64,000 nucleotides of DNA from an uncultured Agrobacterium sp. (GCA_913777615.1 CAJYTK010000022.1:248001-312000); one strand, 5' to 3'; counted from the stretch's first letter, positions 46,600 to 58,533 are shown. A program made the numbers and translations. The notes: a model not told the origin generated them from the letters alone.

Positions 46600-47322
46600 A
46601 TGCACGCCCCGTTCGTTTCGCCACAACTTTCCGCCTTCTCGACCACCCATCACACTGCACCACCCCGACATCTGGGAACGCGCTATTCTCCCGAGGGAGA
46701 ATTTCTGCCTGAGCCGGGCAACACGGTCGTCTGCCATCTGGTCGAAGGTTCGCCGTCTCAACAGGCGATCATTGCCGCCCGTCAGCGGCTTCTCGATATG
46801 CCCGAGGCTTCGACCCACCTCGCCTTCACACCCGTCTCCAGCCTGCACATGACGGTGTTTCAGGGCATCATCGAGCATCGCCGCGCCTGGCCATACTGGC
46901 CGAAGGAGATGCCGGAAGACAGCACGATCGACGCGATGACGGCGTTTTACCGTGAGCGCCTCGCAGAATTTCTTAAGCTGCCAGCCTTCAACATGCAGGC
47001 AACATCGGTCACGCCGCTCGGCCTGATCCTGAAAGGGGTAACCGAGGTGGATGACAGGATCATCGCTGCATGGCGTGACGCCTTTGCCGAGGCCTTCGGT
47101 TATCGTCATCCCGATCACGAGACTTACGAATTCCACATTACATTTGCCTATGCCCGCCGCTGGTTCGAGCCGGAGTGCCTGCCACGCTGGCAGGCAATGC
47201 TGGATGACTGCCTTGAAAAATTGCGTGCGTCAGCGCCGGTCATCGAAATGCGCCCGCCAGCCTTCTGTGCATTTGCCGACATGAACCACTTTGAGGAGTT
47301 GCTTGTCTTCGATCCCATCTGA
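46600..47322 (+). CDS. DUF1868 / 2H phosphoesterase-like protein
   Basis: A 240-residue protein with two HxT motifs, H83-M-T85 in [10 protein letters not shown] and H179-I-T181 in [10 protein letters not shown], the hallmark of the 2H phosphoesterase superfamily. Such proteins act on cyclic phosphates of nucleotides or RNA ends, but this branch (DUF1868) has no assigned substrate. AAGGAG lies 7 bp upstream of ATG 46600, which excludes the longer open frame. Confidence 0.82.
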   Translation: MHAPFVSPQLSAFSTTHHTAPPRHLGTRYSPEGEFLPEPGNTVVCHLVEGSPSQQAIIAARQRLLDMPEASTHLAFTPVSSLHMTVFQGIIEHRRAWPYWPKEMPEDSTIDAMTAFYRERLAEFLKLPAFNMQATSVTPLGLILKGVTEVDDRIIAAWRDAFAEAFGYRHPDHETYEFHITFAYARRWFEPECLPRWQAMLDDCLEKLRASAPVIEMRPPAFCAFADMNHFEELLVFDPI

Positions 47323-47391
47323 TATGGATGGGTCGGACGGATGCCGATTTTCGATTGCGTCGGTATCTCGCGAAAAAATGTGCGTCGGGGC

Positions 47392-47420
47392 TGGTCAAAG
47401 CCCCGCAGGGCATGTATAAG
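47392..47420 (+). promoter_or_regulatory. Probable rpmF promoter
   Basis: TGGTCA (47392-47397), 17 bp, TATAAG (47415-47420), about 90 bp before the rpmF start. Confidence 0.5.
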
Positions 47421-47510
47421 CGCGCCAAATTTCCGATATCGAGACATGCGACATTCGGCCTATGGTTCTGGCCGGTTCCCGTGTTTCGCCGCTTCAGTGG
47501 AGTAACACAA

Positions 47511-47696
47511 ATGGCAGTTCCTAAAAGAAAAACGAGCCCGTCCAAGCGCGGTATGCGCCGTTCGGCAGACGCCCTCAAGGCAGCAACCTACGTCGAAGAC
47601 AAGAACTCCGGCGAACTGCGTCGCCCGCACCACATCGACCTGAAGACAGGCATGTATCGCGGCCGTCAGGTTCTGACGCCGAAGGAAAGCGCATAA
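47511..47696 (+). CDS. rpmF: 50S ribosomal protein L32
   Basis: A 61-residue ribosomal protein starting [20 protein letters not shown], the invariant L32 N-terminus. The C-terminal half lacks the zinc-binding cysteines of some L32 forms (C- type). GTGGAG precedes ATG 47511. A terminator follows. Confidence 0.97.
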   Translation: MAVPKRKTSPSKRGMRRSADALKAATYVEDKNSGELRRPHHIDLKTGMYRGRQVLTPKESA

Positions 47697-47728
47697 TCAG
47701 CGCTTCTTGATGCGATTGCATGACGAAC

Positions 47729-47756
47729 GAGCCGGCCTTTGGGTCGGCTTTTTTGT
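47729..47756 (+). terminator. rpmF terminator
   Basis: AGCCGGCC, short loop, GGTCGGCT and a run of six T. Confidence 0.85.
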
Positions 47757-47824
47757 TGCCTTCTCCTGCCGTCGCAATGCCGCTTGGAAAAAAACGAACC
47801 CGCACATACTATCCTCAGCAGGAG

Positions 47825-47898
47825 GACGGTTTTTTGCAGCATGTCGCGCAAAGGTGGTCACCGGTTTTGCGGCAACGACGTGCGACAGAAAAACCGTC
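47825..47898 (+). promoter_or_regulatory. Long hairpin in the leader of the sensor kinase gene
   Basis: GACGGTTTTT (47825-47834) pairs with AAAAACCGTC (47889-47898). Inside it, TGTCGCGCA pairs with TGCGACA with one bulge. The structure ends just before the GTGGAGGGG ribosome site at 47901, so it would sit next to the start of translation. Confidence 0.45.
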
Positions 47899-47914
47899 AT
47901 GTGGAGGGGTTTGA

Positions 47915-49738
47915 GTGAGATATCGGTGGGTCGGCATCCTTCTGCTTTGCCTTGGTCTGTGCGGCTTTGCCTTCACCAAGGGACGGGAACTGCTGGCGGA
48001 GAGTTATCTCAACGAGGCTGCCGAACAGGGTGGAACGACGTTACGGCTCGCGGTCTCTGCACTTGGCGGGCATCTGAGCCGCTACGAGCCGCTTCCCGCA
48101 CTGATGGCCGACCACGACGATATCGAGGAGCTGGTTGCCCACCCGGAGGATCAGCGCCTCAGGCAGCGCGCCAATATCTATCTGAAGTCGATCAACGACC
48201 TTCTGAAATCCTCCGACATCTATATCATGACGCTGGACGGCGAGACGATTGCCGCCAGCAATTATGATGGCCCGGCAAGCTTCATCGGGCAGAATTTCAG
48301 CTATCGCCCATATTTCCAGGATGCCGCCAAGGGCCTGCAGTCGCGCTTCTTCGCGCTGGGGACAACCTCACACAAGCGCGGCTATTATTTCGCCTCTCCC
48401 ATCCTGTTCAACGACGTCATCAAAGGCGTCATCGTCTTCAAGGTGGATATTGAAGGCATCGAGGCCTCCTTCGGCACCGGCGAAAATCGCATCGTCGTCA
48501 CCGATCCGGAAGGCATCATCTTCATGACCGGTGTGCCGCAATGGCTCTATTCGGCGGTCCTGCCGCTGACGCCCGATAGAATTGCCAGAACCGAAGCCTC
48601 GCGCCGCTATGCGGATGCCAAGCTCAGCCACTTGCCGGTGACCGAAGGCATCTTCACCAGTCATCGGTTGATGACGATCCGTGAAGGGCAGCAGGACAGG
48701 GAATATCTTGTCCTTTCGCAACCCATGCCGGAAGCAGGCTGGACGGTGAATGTGCTGATGGATACCGGCTCGGTGCGCACGCAGGTGCAGACGACGATGC
48801 TGGCGGCCTTGCTCTGTTTTGGCCTGGCAGGCGCGCTGCTTGCGGCTATGCTGCAAAGACGCAGGCGCCTGCAGGACCGACTGGTGCATCAGGCGGAAGC
48901 CCAGGCAGAGCTGGAGCGACGGGTGGAGGAACGCACCGCAGACCTGGCGCGGGTCAACCGCGATATCAAGCGGGAGATTGCCGAACGCCGCCAGACGGAA
49001 AAGCAGCTGCGAAAAACCCAGAAGGATTTGATCCAGGCGGGCAAGCTTGCAGCCCTTGGCCAGATGTCGGCCGCCCTTTCCCACGAGTTCAACCAGCCGC
49101 TTGCCGCTGCCAAGACCTATGCCGAAAGTGCGTCACTGCTGATCGAACGCGGGCGCGTCGAGGAGGCGAGCTCCAATCTCTCCCGCATCTCCGCCCTGAT
49201 CGACAGAATGGCTTCGATCAGCAGGCACCTGCGCAACTTTGCCCGCAAGCCCAATGAACATGTCGGTCCGGTTCCGCTCGACACGGTGGTGGCCGATACG
49301 CTCGAAATCGTCAGCGCAAGGTTGAAGGCGGCGGATGCGCAATTGCATGTGGCGCTTGGACCGGAGACGCTGTTGGTCAAGGCCGGACCGGTGCGTCTAC
49401 AGCAGGTTCTCGTCAACATCATCTCCAATGCCGCCGATGCGGTAGAGGGGCTGGACGACCGGCTTATCGATCTCACCGCACAAAAGAGCGACAACAAGGT
49501 GATCGTTTCGGTGCGCGATCGTGGCCCCGGCGTGCCGCCCGCGATCATGGAGCGCATCTTCGACCCGTTCTTTTCGACGAAAGGCGTCGGCAAGGGCTTG
49601 GGTCTCGGCTTGTCGATCTCCTATAATATCGTCAAGGATTTTGGCGGGCGGCTTGTCGTCACCAATCTGGAGGACGGCGGCGCGCGATTCGATATTGAAC
49701 TCGACGCAGAAACACCGATGGAGATTGCCGCGGAATGA
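47915..49738 (+). CDS. DctB-like sensor histidine kinase
   Basis: A 607-residue membrane kinase. An N-terminal membrane helix (4-20) and a second (about 293-313) enclose a periplasmic double-Cache sensor with the RPYFQDAAKG and RGYYFASPI blocks seen in DctB. A coiled coil (318-370) leads to the phospho-accepting His390 in ALSHEFNQPLAA, then the N, G1 (DRGPGVP) and G2 (GKGLGLGLSIS) boxes. GTG 47915 is the start. It overlaps the regulator gene by 4 bp. The adjacent tctCBA suggests a tri- or dicarboxylate signal. Confidence 0.9.
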   Translation: MRYRWVGILLLCLGLCGFAFTKGRELLAESYLNEAAEQGGTTLRLAVSALGGHLSRYEPLPALMADHDDIEELVAHPEDQRLRQRANIYLKSINDLLKSSDIYIMTLDGETIAASNYDGPASFIGQNFSYRPYFQDAAKGLQSRFFALGTTSHKRGYYFASPILFNDVIKGVIVFKVDIEGIEASFGTGENRIVVTDPEGIIFMTGVPQWLYSAVLPLTPDRIARTEASRRYADAKLSHLPVTEGIFTSHRLMTIREGQQDREYLVLSQPMPEAGWTVNVLMDTGSVRTQVQTTMLAALLCFGLAGALLAAMLQRRRRLQDRLVHQAEAQAELERRVEERTADLARVNRDIKREIAERRQTEKQLRKTQKDLIQAGKLAALGQMSAALSHEFNQPLAAAKTYAESASLLIERGRVEEASSNLSRISALIDRMASISRHLRNFARKPNEHVGPVPLDTVVADTLEIVSARLKAADAQLHVALGPETLLVKAGPVRLQQVLVNIISNAADAVEGLDDRLIDLTAQKSDNKVIVSVRDRGPGVPPAIMERIFDPFFSTKGVGKGLGLGLSISYNIVKDFGGRLVVTNLEDGGARFDIELDAETPMEIAAE

Positions 49739-51096
49739 GCGTGTCCCGCGTATTGCTGATCGATGACGAAGAGGATTTGCGCCTTTCCACAGCCCAAGCG
49801 CTGGAGCTTGTAGGCCTCGATGTCGTCACCATCGACAATGCCGACCATGTCTTTGAGCTGATCGGCTACAGTTTCGATGGCGTGATCGTCAGCGATATCC
49901 GCATGCCCGGCATCGACGGCATGAGCCTGCTGCAGAAGGTGCGGGAGCTGGATGCCGAAATTCCGGTGATCCTCGTGACCGGCCATGGCGATGTGCAGCT
50001 GGCGGTCAGCGCCATGCGCAACGGTGCTTACGATTTCATCGAAAAACCCTTCAGTATTCACTATCTCGCCAGCATCATCAAACGCGCCATGGATCGGCGC
50101 TCGCTTGTGCTGGAAAATCGCCGCCTGCGCGCCGTTGCCGGAAAGCGCGACGACCTTGAAACGCGCCTGCCCGGACGCACTCAAGCCATGGTTGATCTGC
50201 GCTACCGCATCCGCGCCATAGGAGCTGCCGATGCCGATACTTTGATCATTGGCGATACCGGTGCGGGCAAGGAGGTCGTGGCGCGGGCGCTGCACGATAT
50301 CAGTGCGCGTGCCGACCGTCCCTTCGTTGCCATCAACTGCGCGGCTCTGCCGCAGCATTTGATCGAAAGCGAACTCTTCGGTCATGAAGCGGGTGCCTTT
50401 CCAGGAGCGCTCAGAGCCCGCTACGGCAAGTTCGAGCATGCGCGTGGTGGCACCATACTTCTCGACGAGATTGGCTCCATGCCGCCCGATATGCAGGGCA
50501 AGCTGCTGCGCGTCCTTCAGGAGCGCACCATCACGCGCCTCGGCTCCAACGAGACAGTAGAGCTCGATGTCCGCTTTATTGCCACGAGCAAGACGGACCT
50601 GGCGCAGGAAGCACTTGCCGGGCGCTTCCGGCAGGATTTGCTTTATAGGTTGAATGTCGCGACCATCCGTGTCCCGTCACTGGCGCAACGGCAAAGCGAT
50701 ATTCCCCTGCTTTTCCTACACTTGGTGAGAGAAGCCGCCGCGCGCTACGGGCGCGACGACATGGAGGTCCCGTCCACCATCATTTCATCGCTTGCTATGC
50801 GTGAGTGGCCGGGCAATGTCCGTGAGCTGAGAAACGAAGCGGACCGGTTCGTTCTTGGCCTCGATGGTCGTTCTGGCGAAGGATCGCAAAGCGATCCACT
50901 TGGGAGTCACGGTCTTTCCGCCAAGGTAGCGGAATTCGAAAAGGGCATTATCGCAAGAACAATCGCGACCCATAAAGGCAATCTGAAAGCCGTCTATGAG
51001 ACGCTCGGAATATCGCGCAAGACGCTCTATGAAAAAATGCAGAAATACGCTTTGACCAAGAACGCTCCCATCGACGAAGACATGACGAACTCCTGA
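49735..51096 (+). CDS. DctD-like sigma-54 activator (NtrC family response regulator)
   Basis: A 453-residue regulator with a receiver domain (Asp54), an AAA+ domain and a Fis-type helix-turn-helix ending LGISRKTLYEKMQKY. Walker A is GDTGAGKE (173-180). The sigma-54 contact loop reads GAFPGA (220-225) rather than GAFTGA; as I recall, rhizobial DctD proteins share this Pro. The start overlaps the kinase stop. The likely target is tctCBA downstream, though no clear -24/-12 promoter was found there. Confidence 0.9.
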   Translation: MSVSRVLLIDDEEDLRLSTAQALELVGLDVVTIDNADHVFELIGYSFDGVIVSDIRMPGIDGMSLLQKVRELDAEIPVILVTGHGDVQLAVSAMRNGAYDFIEKPFSIHYLASIIKRAMDRRSLVLENRRLRAVAGKRDDLETRLPGRTQAMVDLRYRIRAIGAADADTLIIGDTGAGKEVVARALHDISARADRPFVAINCAALPQHLIESELFGHEAGAFPGALRARYGKFEHARGGTILLDEIGSMPPDMQGKLLRVLQERTITRLGSNETVELDVRFIATSKTDLAQEALAGRFRQDLLYRLNVATIRVPSLAQRQSDIPLLFLHLVREAAARYGRDDMEVPSTIISSLAMREWPGNVRELRNEADRFVLGLDGRSGEGSQSDPLGSHGLSAKVAEFEKGIIARTIATHKGNLKAVYETLGISRKTLYEKMQKYALTKNAPIDEDMTNS

Positions 51097-51118
51097 GTTT
51101 GCTCTCTTCTTATCGTCA

Positions 51119-51168
51119 TGGGTAGAAATCCACCCACGTCATGACACCAATGTTTCGGATTCCACCCA
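51119..51168. promoter_or_regulatory. Repeated binding-site-like motifs upstream of tctC
   Basis: A palindrome TGGGT-N8-ACCCA spans 51119-51136. Its half-site TCCACCCA recurs at 51129-51136 and 51161-51168, 32 bp apart (about three helical turns). Position and spacing fit an upstream activator site for the adjacent regulator. Confidence 0.45.
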
Positions 51169-51313
51169 TTCGGACCGTTAGCCGACACTCTTTTAAAGAT
51201 TTGTTTTCCTCCCTCAATTGCGTGACGCGCGATCTCGACTGCAAATGAACTTACCCCGGCGAGCGCAGAGGAGTGCGTTTCGTTGCTGAGGCCATATTCA
51301 TCGGGAGGAAAAG

Positions 51314-52297
51314 ATGAAACTTCTGAAATCCGTCACGGGTGCAGTTGCTGCCGCCGCCGTATCGCTCTTTGCGCTTTCCGCAGCCGCACAGGATTATCCT
51401 GGCCGCAACATCACTATGGTCGTGCCATTCTCCGCGGGTGGTCCGACGGATACCGTGGCACGCCTCGTTGCTGAATCCATGTCCAAGGATCTCGGCCAGC
51501 AGATCATCGTCGAAAATGTTGGCGGTGCAGGCGGAACGCTGGGTGCAGGTCGCGTGGCATCCGCTGATCCGGACGGCTACACCATCCTTCTGCATCACAT
51601 CGGTATGGCCACCAGCGACACGCTTTATCGCAAGCTGGCCTACAAGACGCTCGACGCCTTCGACTATGTCGGCCTCGTGACCGAAGTTCCGATGACGATC
51701 CTCTCGCGAAAGAACCTCGAGACCAAGGACCTGAAGGGCCTGATCGACTACGCCAAGGCAAACAAGGATACGGTTACCGTCGCCAATGCCGGCATCGGCG
51801 CTGCCTCTCATCTGTGCGGCATGCTGTTCATGAGCGCAATTCAAACGCCGCTTGTGACTGTTCCCTACAAGGGTACGGGCCCGGCAATGACCGACCTTCT
51901 TGGCGGCCAGGTCGACATCATGTGCGACCAGACCACCAACACCACAAAGCAGATCCAGGGCGGCACCGTGAAGGCTTATGCGGTCACGACACCGGCGCGC
52001 CTCAGCGTTCTGCCAGACGTGCCGACGGCAACGGAAGCGGGCCTGCCCAACTTCGAAGTTGGCATCTGGCACGGCATCTACACGCCGAAGGGCACGCCTG
52101 CCGCTGTGAATGAACGTCTCTCCAAGTCGCTTCAGGTCGCACTGAAGGATCAGAATGTTGCCGCACGTTTTGCCGAGCTCGGTACAACGCCTTCACCGGA
52201 AGCGGATGCAACGCCTGCCGCGCTAAAGGCAAAGCTCGAAAGCGAAATCGCACGCTGGAAGCCGGTCATCGAATCCGCTGGCCAATACGCCGACTAA
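51314..52297 (+). CDS. tctC: Tripartite tricarboxylate transporter substrate-binding protein
   Basis: A 327-residue periplasmic protein of the TctC/Bug family. The signal peptide MKLLKSVTGAVAAAAVSLFA ends near SAAAQDYPGR. Family blocks FSAGGPTDTVARL, VENVGGAGGTLGAGRVA and the VPTATEAGLPNFEV stretch are present. GGGAGG precedes ATG 51314. It begins the tctCBA operon. Confidence 0.93.
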   Translation: MKLLKSVTGAVAAAAVSLFALSAAAQDYPGRNITMVVPFSAGGPTDTVARLVAESMSKDLGQQIIVENVGGAGGTLGAGRVASADPDGYTILLHHIGMATSDTLYRKLAYKTLDAFDYVGLVTEVPMTILSRKNLETKDLKGLIDYAKANKDTVTVANAGIGAASHLCGMLFMSAIQTPLVTVPYKGTGPAMTDLLGGQVDIMCDQTTNTTKQIQGGTVKAYAVTTPARLSVLPDVPTATEAGLPNFEVGIWHGIYTPKGTPAAVNERLSKSLQVALKDQNVAARFAELGTTPSPEADATPAALKAKLESEIARWKPVIESAGQYAD

Positions 52298-52430
52298 TCC
52301 TGCCTGAGGCCGGGGATGACCGATGTCCTCCCCGGCGTCCGCTTGAAAACGACAGCGATCCTTAAAGACCTCATCGAACTCTACAGACATCGGGCCAAAG
52401 AGTGGCACTGATGCACAGGCGGGGACGACC

Positions 52431-52892
52431 ATGAAATCAGTCAGTTTCGATGCCACAGAAGCCATCTGCGGCGCAATTTTTATCTGCCTCGGCATCTTCT
52501 TTGCTTGGCAAGCCTATGATCTTGATCTGGGAACGACATTCCGCATGGGGCCGGGCTATTTCCCGCTTGCCCTGTCCTTGATCCTCATATTGCTCGGCGG
52601 CGTCATTTTTCTTCGCGCCGGCAAGGTTGCAAACGAGCCGATGACCTCCATTGCTTGGCGCGGCATCTTTTTCATCCTGCCGGCACCGATCTTCTTCGGC
52701 CTGACGGTGCGTGGGCTGGGTTTCGTGCCGTCGCTGTTCCTCAGCGCTCTGATCGCCTCGTTTGCATCGCACAAGATGAAACCAATGATGGCCGTCCTGC
52801 TCTCCGCTGCGATCACGGTCTTTTCGGTTCTCGTCTTCAATTACGGTCTTGGCCTGCCTTTCCAGCGCTTCGGCCCTTGGCTCAACTTCTGA
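52431..52892 (+). CDS. tctB: Tripartite tricarboxylate transporter small membrane subunit
   Basis: A 153-residue protein with four hydrophobic segments, typical of TctB. It starts MKSVSFDATEAICGAIFICL and includes GPGYFPLALSLILILLG. It sits between tctC (133 bp upstream) and tctA (9 bp downstream). Confidence 0.9.
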   Translation: MKSVSFDATEAICGAIFICLGIFFAWQAYDLDLGTTFRMGPGYFPLALSLILILLGGVIFLRAGKVANEPMTSIAWRGIFFILPAPIFFGLTVRGLGFVPSLFLSALIASFASHKMKPMMAVLLSAAITVFSVLVFNYGLGLPFQRFGPWLNF

Positions 52893-52901
52893 GGTCGCGT
52901 C

Positions 52902-54407
52902 ATGGAACTCTTCGATAATCTGGCGCTTGGCTTTTACACGGCCTCAACGCTTCATAACCTGTTCTTCTGCCTGATCGGCGTACTGCTCGGAACGCTCATC
53001 GGCGTTCTGCCGGGTATCGGCGCCACCGCAACAATCGCCATGCTGCTGCCGATCACTTTCCAGCTTGAGCCCGTTTCCTCGCTGATCATGCTCGCCGGCA
53101 TCTATTACGGCGCGCAATATGGCGGCTCGACCACGGCTATCCTGATCAACATGCCGGGTGAATCTTCCTCCGCCGTGACGGCCATCGACGGCTACCAGAT
53201 GGCGCGCAAGGGCAAGGCGGGCGCAGCTCTTGCAATTGCTGCCATCGGCTCCTTCTTTGCGGGCACGGTCGCGACCTTCCTCGTGGCAGTATTCGCTCCG
53301 CCGCTGACGGCGATTGCTCTCGAGTTCGGCGCGGCGGAATATTTCTCGCTGATGGTCGTCGGTCTCGTCTCATCCATCGCTCTGGCGCACGGCTCCATCG
53401 TCAAGGCGCTTGCAATGGTCGTGCTCGGCCTGCTGCTAGGCCTCGTCGGTACTGATATCTATAGCGGCACACCCCGCTTCACGCTTGGCATCCGCGAATA
53501 TGCAGATGGCCTGAACTTCGTAGCGGTTGCCGTGGGCGTCTTCGGTATCGCCGAAATTCTGCGCAATCTGGAAGACGAAAAAACCCGTACCGTGCTGATG
53601 GCAAAGGTTTCCGGTCTCCTGCCCACCAAGGATGACTTCAAACAGATGGTTGCGCCCGTCCTGCGCGGAACTGTTATCGGCTCGGCGCTGGGCATCCTGC
53701 CGGGCGGTGGGGCGATCCTTGCGGCATTCGCCTCCTATACCGTGGAAAAGCGCGTCTCGAAGAAGCCGGAAGAATTCGGCCATGGCGCGATCGCCGGCGT
53801 GGCCGGTCCGGAATCGGCCAACAATGCCGGTGCTCAGACCTCCTTCATCCCGCTTCTGACCCTTGGCATTCCTGCCAACCCGGTCATGGCGCTGATGGTC
53901 GGCGCAATGATCATCCAGGGTATCGTTCCAGGCCCGAATGTTGCGACCGAGCAGCCGGCGCTCTTCTGGGGCATCATCGCCTCCATGTGGATCGGCAACC
54001 TGATGCTGGTGGTGTTGAACCTCCCGCTCATCGGGCTCTGGGTGAAGCTTCTGACGATCCCTTACTACGTGCTGTTCCCGATCATCATGGCCTTCTGCGC
54101 CATCGGGGTTTACAGCGTCAACTCCAACGTCTTCGATCTCTATGCCGTCGCCTTCTTCGGCTTCATCGGGTACGCCTTGGTAAAACTGCGCTGCGAGCCT
54201 GCACCGCTGCTGCTCGGCTTCGTGCTTGGGCCGCTCCTGGAAGAGAACCTACGGCGTGCGATGATCCTGTCGCGTGGCGATCCAAGCACCTTCGTCACCA
54301 GGCCGATCAGCGCCACGCTGCTTCTGATCGCCCTTCTGGTCCTCGTTGTCGTCTTTCTGCCGAGCGTCAAGAAGAAGCGCGAAGAGGTTTTCCAGGACGA
54401 AGGCTGA
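52902..54407 (+). CDS. tctA: Tripartite tricarboxylate transporter large membrane subunit
   Basis: A 501-residue permease with about 11-12 membrane segments. TctA signatures [20 protein letters not shown] and [20 protein letters not shown] are present, and the pattern recurs as [13 protein letters not shown] in the second half. Driven by an ion gradient together with TctB and TctC. A strong terminator follows. Confidence 0.94.
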   Translation: MELFDNLALGFYTASTLHNLFFCLIGVLLGTLIGVLPGIGATATIAMLLPITFQLEPVSSLIMLAGIYYGAQYGGSTTAILINMPGESSSAVTAIDGYQMARKGKAGAALAIAAIGSFFAGTVATFLVAVFAPPLTAIALEFGAAEYFSLMVVGLVSSIALAHGSIVKALAMVVLGLLLGLVGTDIYSGTPRFTLGIREYADGLNFVAVAVGVFGIAEILRNLEDEKTRTVLMAKVSGLLPTKDDFKQMVAPVLRGTVIGSALGILPGGGAILAAFASYTVEKRVSKKPEEFGHGAIAGVAGPESANNAGAQTSFIPLLTLGIPANPVMALMVGAMIIQGIVPGPNVATEQPALFWGIIASMWIGNLMLVVLNLPLIGLWVKLLTIPYYVLFPIIMAFCAIGVYSVNSNVFDLYAVAFFGFIGYALVKLRCEPAPLLLGFVLGPLLEENLRRAMILSRGDPSTFVTRPISATLLLIALLVLVVVFLPSVKKKREEVFQDEG

Positions 54408-54439
54408 TGTAGTCTCACGCTTTACAGCATACCATCACT

Positions 54440-54470
54440 GGCCGGGCACCATGTGTCCGGCCTTTGTCTT
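54440..54470 (+). terminator. Terminator of the tctCBA operon
   Basis: GGCCGGGCAC (54440-54449) pairs with GTGTCCGGCC (54453-54462) around CAT, then TTTGTCTTG. Confidence 0.85.
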
Positions 54471-54522
54471 GTTTATGCTTTATAAAACTGCGAAAGCAGC
54501 GTGAGTGAAAACGGAGGTCTTC

Positions 54523-54735
54523 ATGGCAGATCACAACGAAGCGCGGATCATCGCTTTGGAAGAGACGGTGGCATACCAGGCCAAGACGATCGAGGAACTG
54601 TCCGATCAGTTGGCTGAGCAGTGGAAGGTCGTCGAGCAGACCCGTGCGAAGCTCGATCGTCTCACCGAGCGGTTCTTGAGCCTTGAGGAGCAGTCGCTCG
54701 ACGCGCCAGCCATAACCAAGCCGCCGCACTACTGA
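54523..54735 (+). CDS. slyX: SlyX family protein
   Basis: A 70-residue coiled-coil protein with the SlyX pattern ALEETVAYQAKTIEELSDQL and a C-terminal ITKPPHY. Role is unclear in most bacteria. GGAGG precedes ATG 54523; an in-frame GTG 18 bp upstream is less likely. Confidence 0.9.
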   Translation: MADHNEARIIALEETVAYQAKTIEELSDQLAEQWKVVEQTRAKLDRLTERFLSLEEQSLDAPAITKPPHY

Positions 54736-54781
54736 TAGCGCAGATGCGCGCCAGCAGAGACCGAGACATTGAGGAACTGAC

Positions 54782-55336
54782 ATGACAGAAATCGCGATAC
54801 CCACACCAGCCGCCGAAGTCCTGTCCTTCTGGAACGAGGCCGGCCCGGAAAAATGGTTTGAGAAGAACGCCCATTTCGACAGTTCCTTCCACGCCCGCTT
54901 TCACGATCTGCATTTCGCCGCTGCTCGTCAGGAACTGACAGACTGGCTCGATGCGCCGGAAAGCAGCCTCGCGCTCCTGCTTCTCCTCGACCAGTTTCCC
55001 CGCAACTGCTTCCGCGGTACGGCGCATATGTATGCGACCGATCCGCTGGCGCTGCATTATGCCCGCGATGCCATTTCGCGCGGTCATGATGTGGCGATCG
55101 ATCCCGAATTGCGGATCTTCTTCTACCTGCCCTTCATGCATTCGGAAGACCTGGCCGATCAGGAGCTTTGTTGTAAACTGTGCGAGCCTCTGGGCGAACG
55201 CTACCTGCCCTTTGCCATTGAACATCGCGACATTGTCCAGCGTTTCGGCCGCTTCCCACATCGCAACGACATCCTGCTTCGCAAGACGACAGCTGAAGAA
55301 CGTGTCTTTCTCGATGAAGGCGGCTTCGCTGGCTAA
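54782..55336 (+). CDS. DUF924 family protein
   Basis: A 184-residue all-helical protein of the DUF924 family. Family blocks include LSFWNEAGPEKWF near the start, LLLLDQFPRNCFRGTAHMYA and FFYLPFMHSEDLADQELC. The DQFPRN motif is the family hallmark. Function not established. It lies 46 bp after slyX on the same strand and converges on dnaJ. Confidence 0.88.
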   Translation: MTEIAIPTPAAEVLSFWNEAGPEKWFEKNAHFDSSFHARFHDLHFAAARQELTDWLDAPESSLALLLLLDQFPRNCFRGTAHMYATDPLALHYARDAISRGHDVAIDPELRIFFYLPFMHSEDLADQELCCKLCEPLGERYLPFAIEHRDIVQRFGRFPHRNDILLRKTTAEERVFLDEGGFAG

Positions 55337-55337
55337 G

Positions 55338-55372
55338 ACAAACAAAAACGCCACCAACCTCTGGGGGTGGCG
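55338..55372 (-). terminator. dnaJ terminator
   Basis: On the minus strand CGCCACC and GGTGGCG (55372-55349) form a stem followed by TTTTTGTTTG. Confidence 0.8.
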
Positions 55373-55402
55373 GCGTCCGAACCATTTGAGCGGCAAAAAG
55401 CG

Positions 55403-56539
55403 TTAGCCGTCGAAAAATTCCTTCATCCGGGCAAAGAAGCCCGTCGATTCCGGATTGTTGTCCTTCGAAGAGATTTCCTCGAATTCCTGCAACAATTCGC
55501 GCTGACGCTTGGTCAGCTTCTGCGGTGTTTCGATCTGGATCTGGATGTAGAGATCACCCGTCTGTGCCGAACGCAGAACCGGCATGCCTTTGCCCTTCAA
55601 GCGGAACTGCTTGCCTGGCTGCGTGCCTTCCGGCACCGTCACGCGGGACTTCGTTCCATCCAGTGTCGTCACATCGAATGTACCGCCGAGCGCTGCCGTC
55701 GTCATCGAGATCGGTACTGCGCAATAGAGATCCGCGCCATCGCGCTGGAAGAACTCATGCGGACGCACCGACAGGAAGATGTAGAGGTCTCCCGAGGGGC
55801 CTCCGCGCATTCCTGCTTCGCCTTCGCCTTGCAGGCGGATGCGGGTTCCGTCCTCGATACCGGCTGGAATGTTGACCGAGAGCGAGCGTTCTTCCGTCAC
55901 ACGGCCCTGACCGTGGCACTTGGTGCAAGGATCGGTGATCGTCTGGCCGCGACCATGGCAGGTCGGGCAGGTGCGCTCCACCGAGAAGAATCCTTGTGCT
56001 GCACGCACACGGCCCGAACCCTGGCAGGTGCCGCAGGTCTTGGGGCTGGTACCGGGCTTTGCGCCGGAGCCGGAACAGACATCGCAGGTTATGGATGTTG
56101 GCACCCTGATCTGCGCGGTCTTTCCGGTGAACGCCTCTTCCAGAGAGATTTCCATGTTATAGCGCAGATCGGCGCCACGCTCGCGACCGCCGGATGAACG
56201 ACGCGCACGGCCACCGCCCATCATCTCGCCAAAAATGTCTTCGAAAATGTCGGAGAAACCACCGTTGGCAAAACCGCCACCGCCGAAGCCCCCGCCTCCG
56301 CCCATGCCGCCCTGCTCGAAGGCTGCGTGGCCAAAGCGATCATAAGCTGCGCGCTTTTGCGGATCTTTCAGCGTTTCATAGGCTTCGTTGATTTCCTTGA
56401 ACTTCTTCTCGGATTCCGCGTCATCGGGATTTTTGTCCGGATGATACTTCATCGCAAGTTTGCGGAAGGCGCTCTTCAGCTCCTTTTCATCGGCGGATCT
56501 GCTCACGCCCAATGTCTCGTAAAAGTCTGCTTTCGCCAT
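55403..56539 (-). CDS. dnaJ: Chaperone DnaJ (Hsp40)
   Basis: A 378-residue co-chaperone. The J domain has HPD at residues 33-35. A Gly/Phe-rich region follows, then four CxxCxGxG zinc repeats ([32 protein letters not shown]) and the C-terminal substrate domains. The start at 56539 is the family start; the upstream open frame is not coding. It is 89 bp downstream of dnaK and likely cotranscribed. Confidence 0.96.
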   Translation of the reverse strand: MAKADFYETLGVSRSADEKELKSAFRKLAMKYHPDKNPDDAESEKKFKEINEAYETLKDPQKRAAYDRFGHAAFEQGGMGGGGGFGGGGFANGGFSDIFEDIFGEMMGGGRARRSSGGRERGADLRYNMEISLEEAFTGKTAQIRVPTSITCDVCSGSGAKPGTSPKTCGTCQGSGRVRAAQGFFSVERTCPTCHGRGQTITDPCTKCHGQGRVTEERSLSVNIPAGIEDGTRIRLQGEGEAGMRGGPSGDLYIFLSVRPHEFFQRDGADLYCAVPISMTTAALGGTFDVTTLDGTKSRVTVPEGTQPGKQFRLKGKGMPVLRSAQTGDLYIQIQIETPQKLTKRQRELLQEFEEISSKDNNPESTGFFARMKEFFDG

Positions 56540-56628
56540 GAAGATAACACACCCCGAAATGGATTTCCGGCTGCACGAGGCAGCCGGAGTCAGTCTCATT
56601 TACCCAAGTTCAAGAGCAAGAACCACAA

Positions 56629-58533
<1,905 letters not shown>

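Noticed and set aside
51097-51313. Sigma-54 promoter upstream of tctC
   Set aside because: Expected from the NtrC-family regulator, but no GG-N10-GC or TGGCAC-type element is present on the plus strand.
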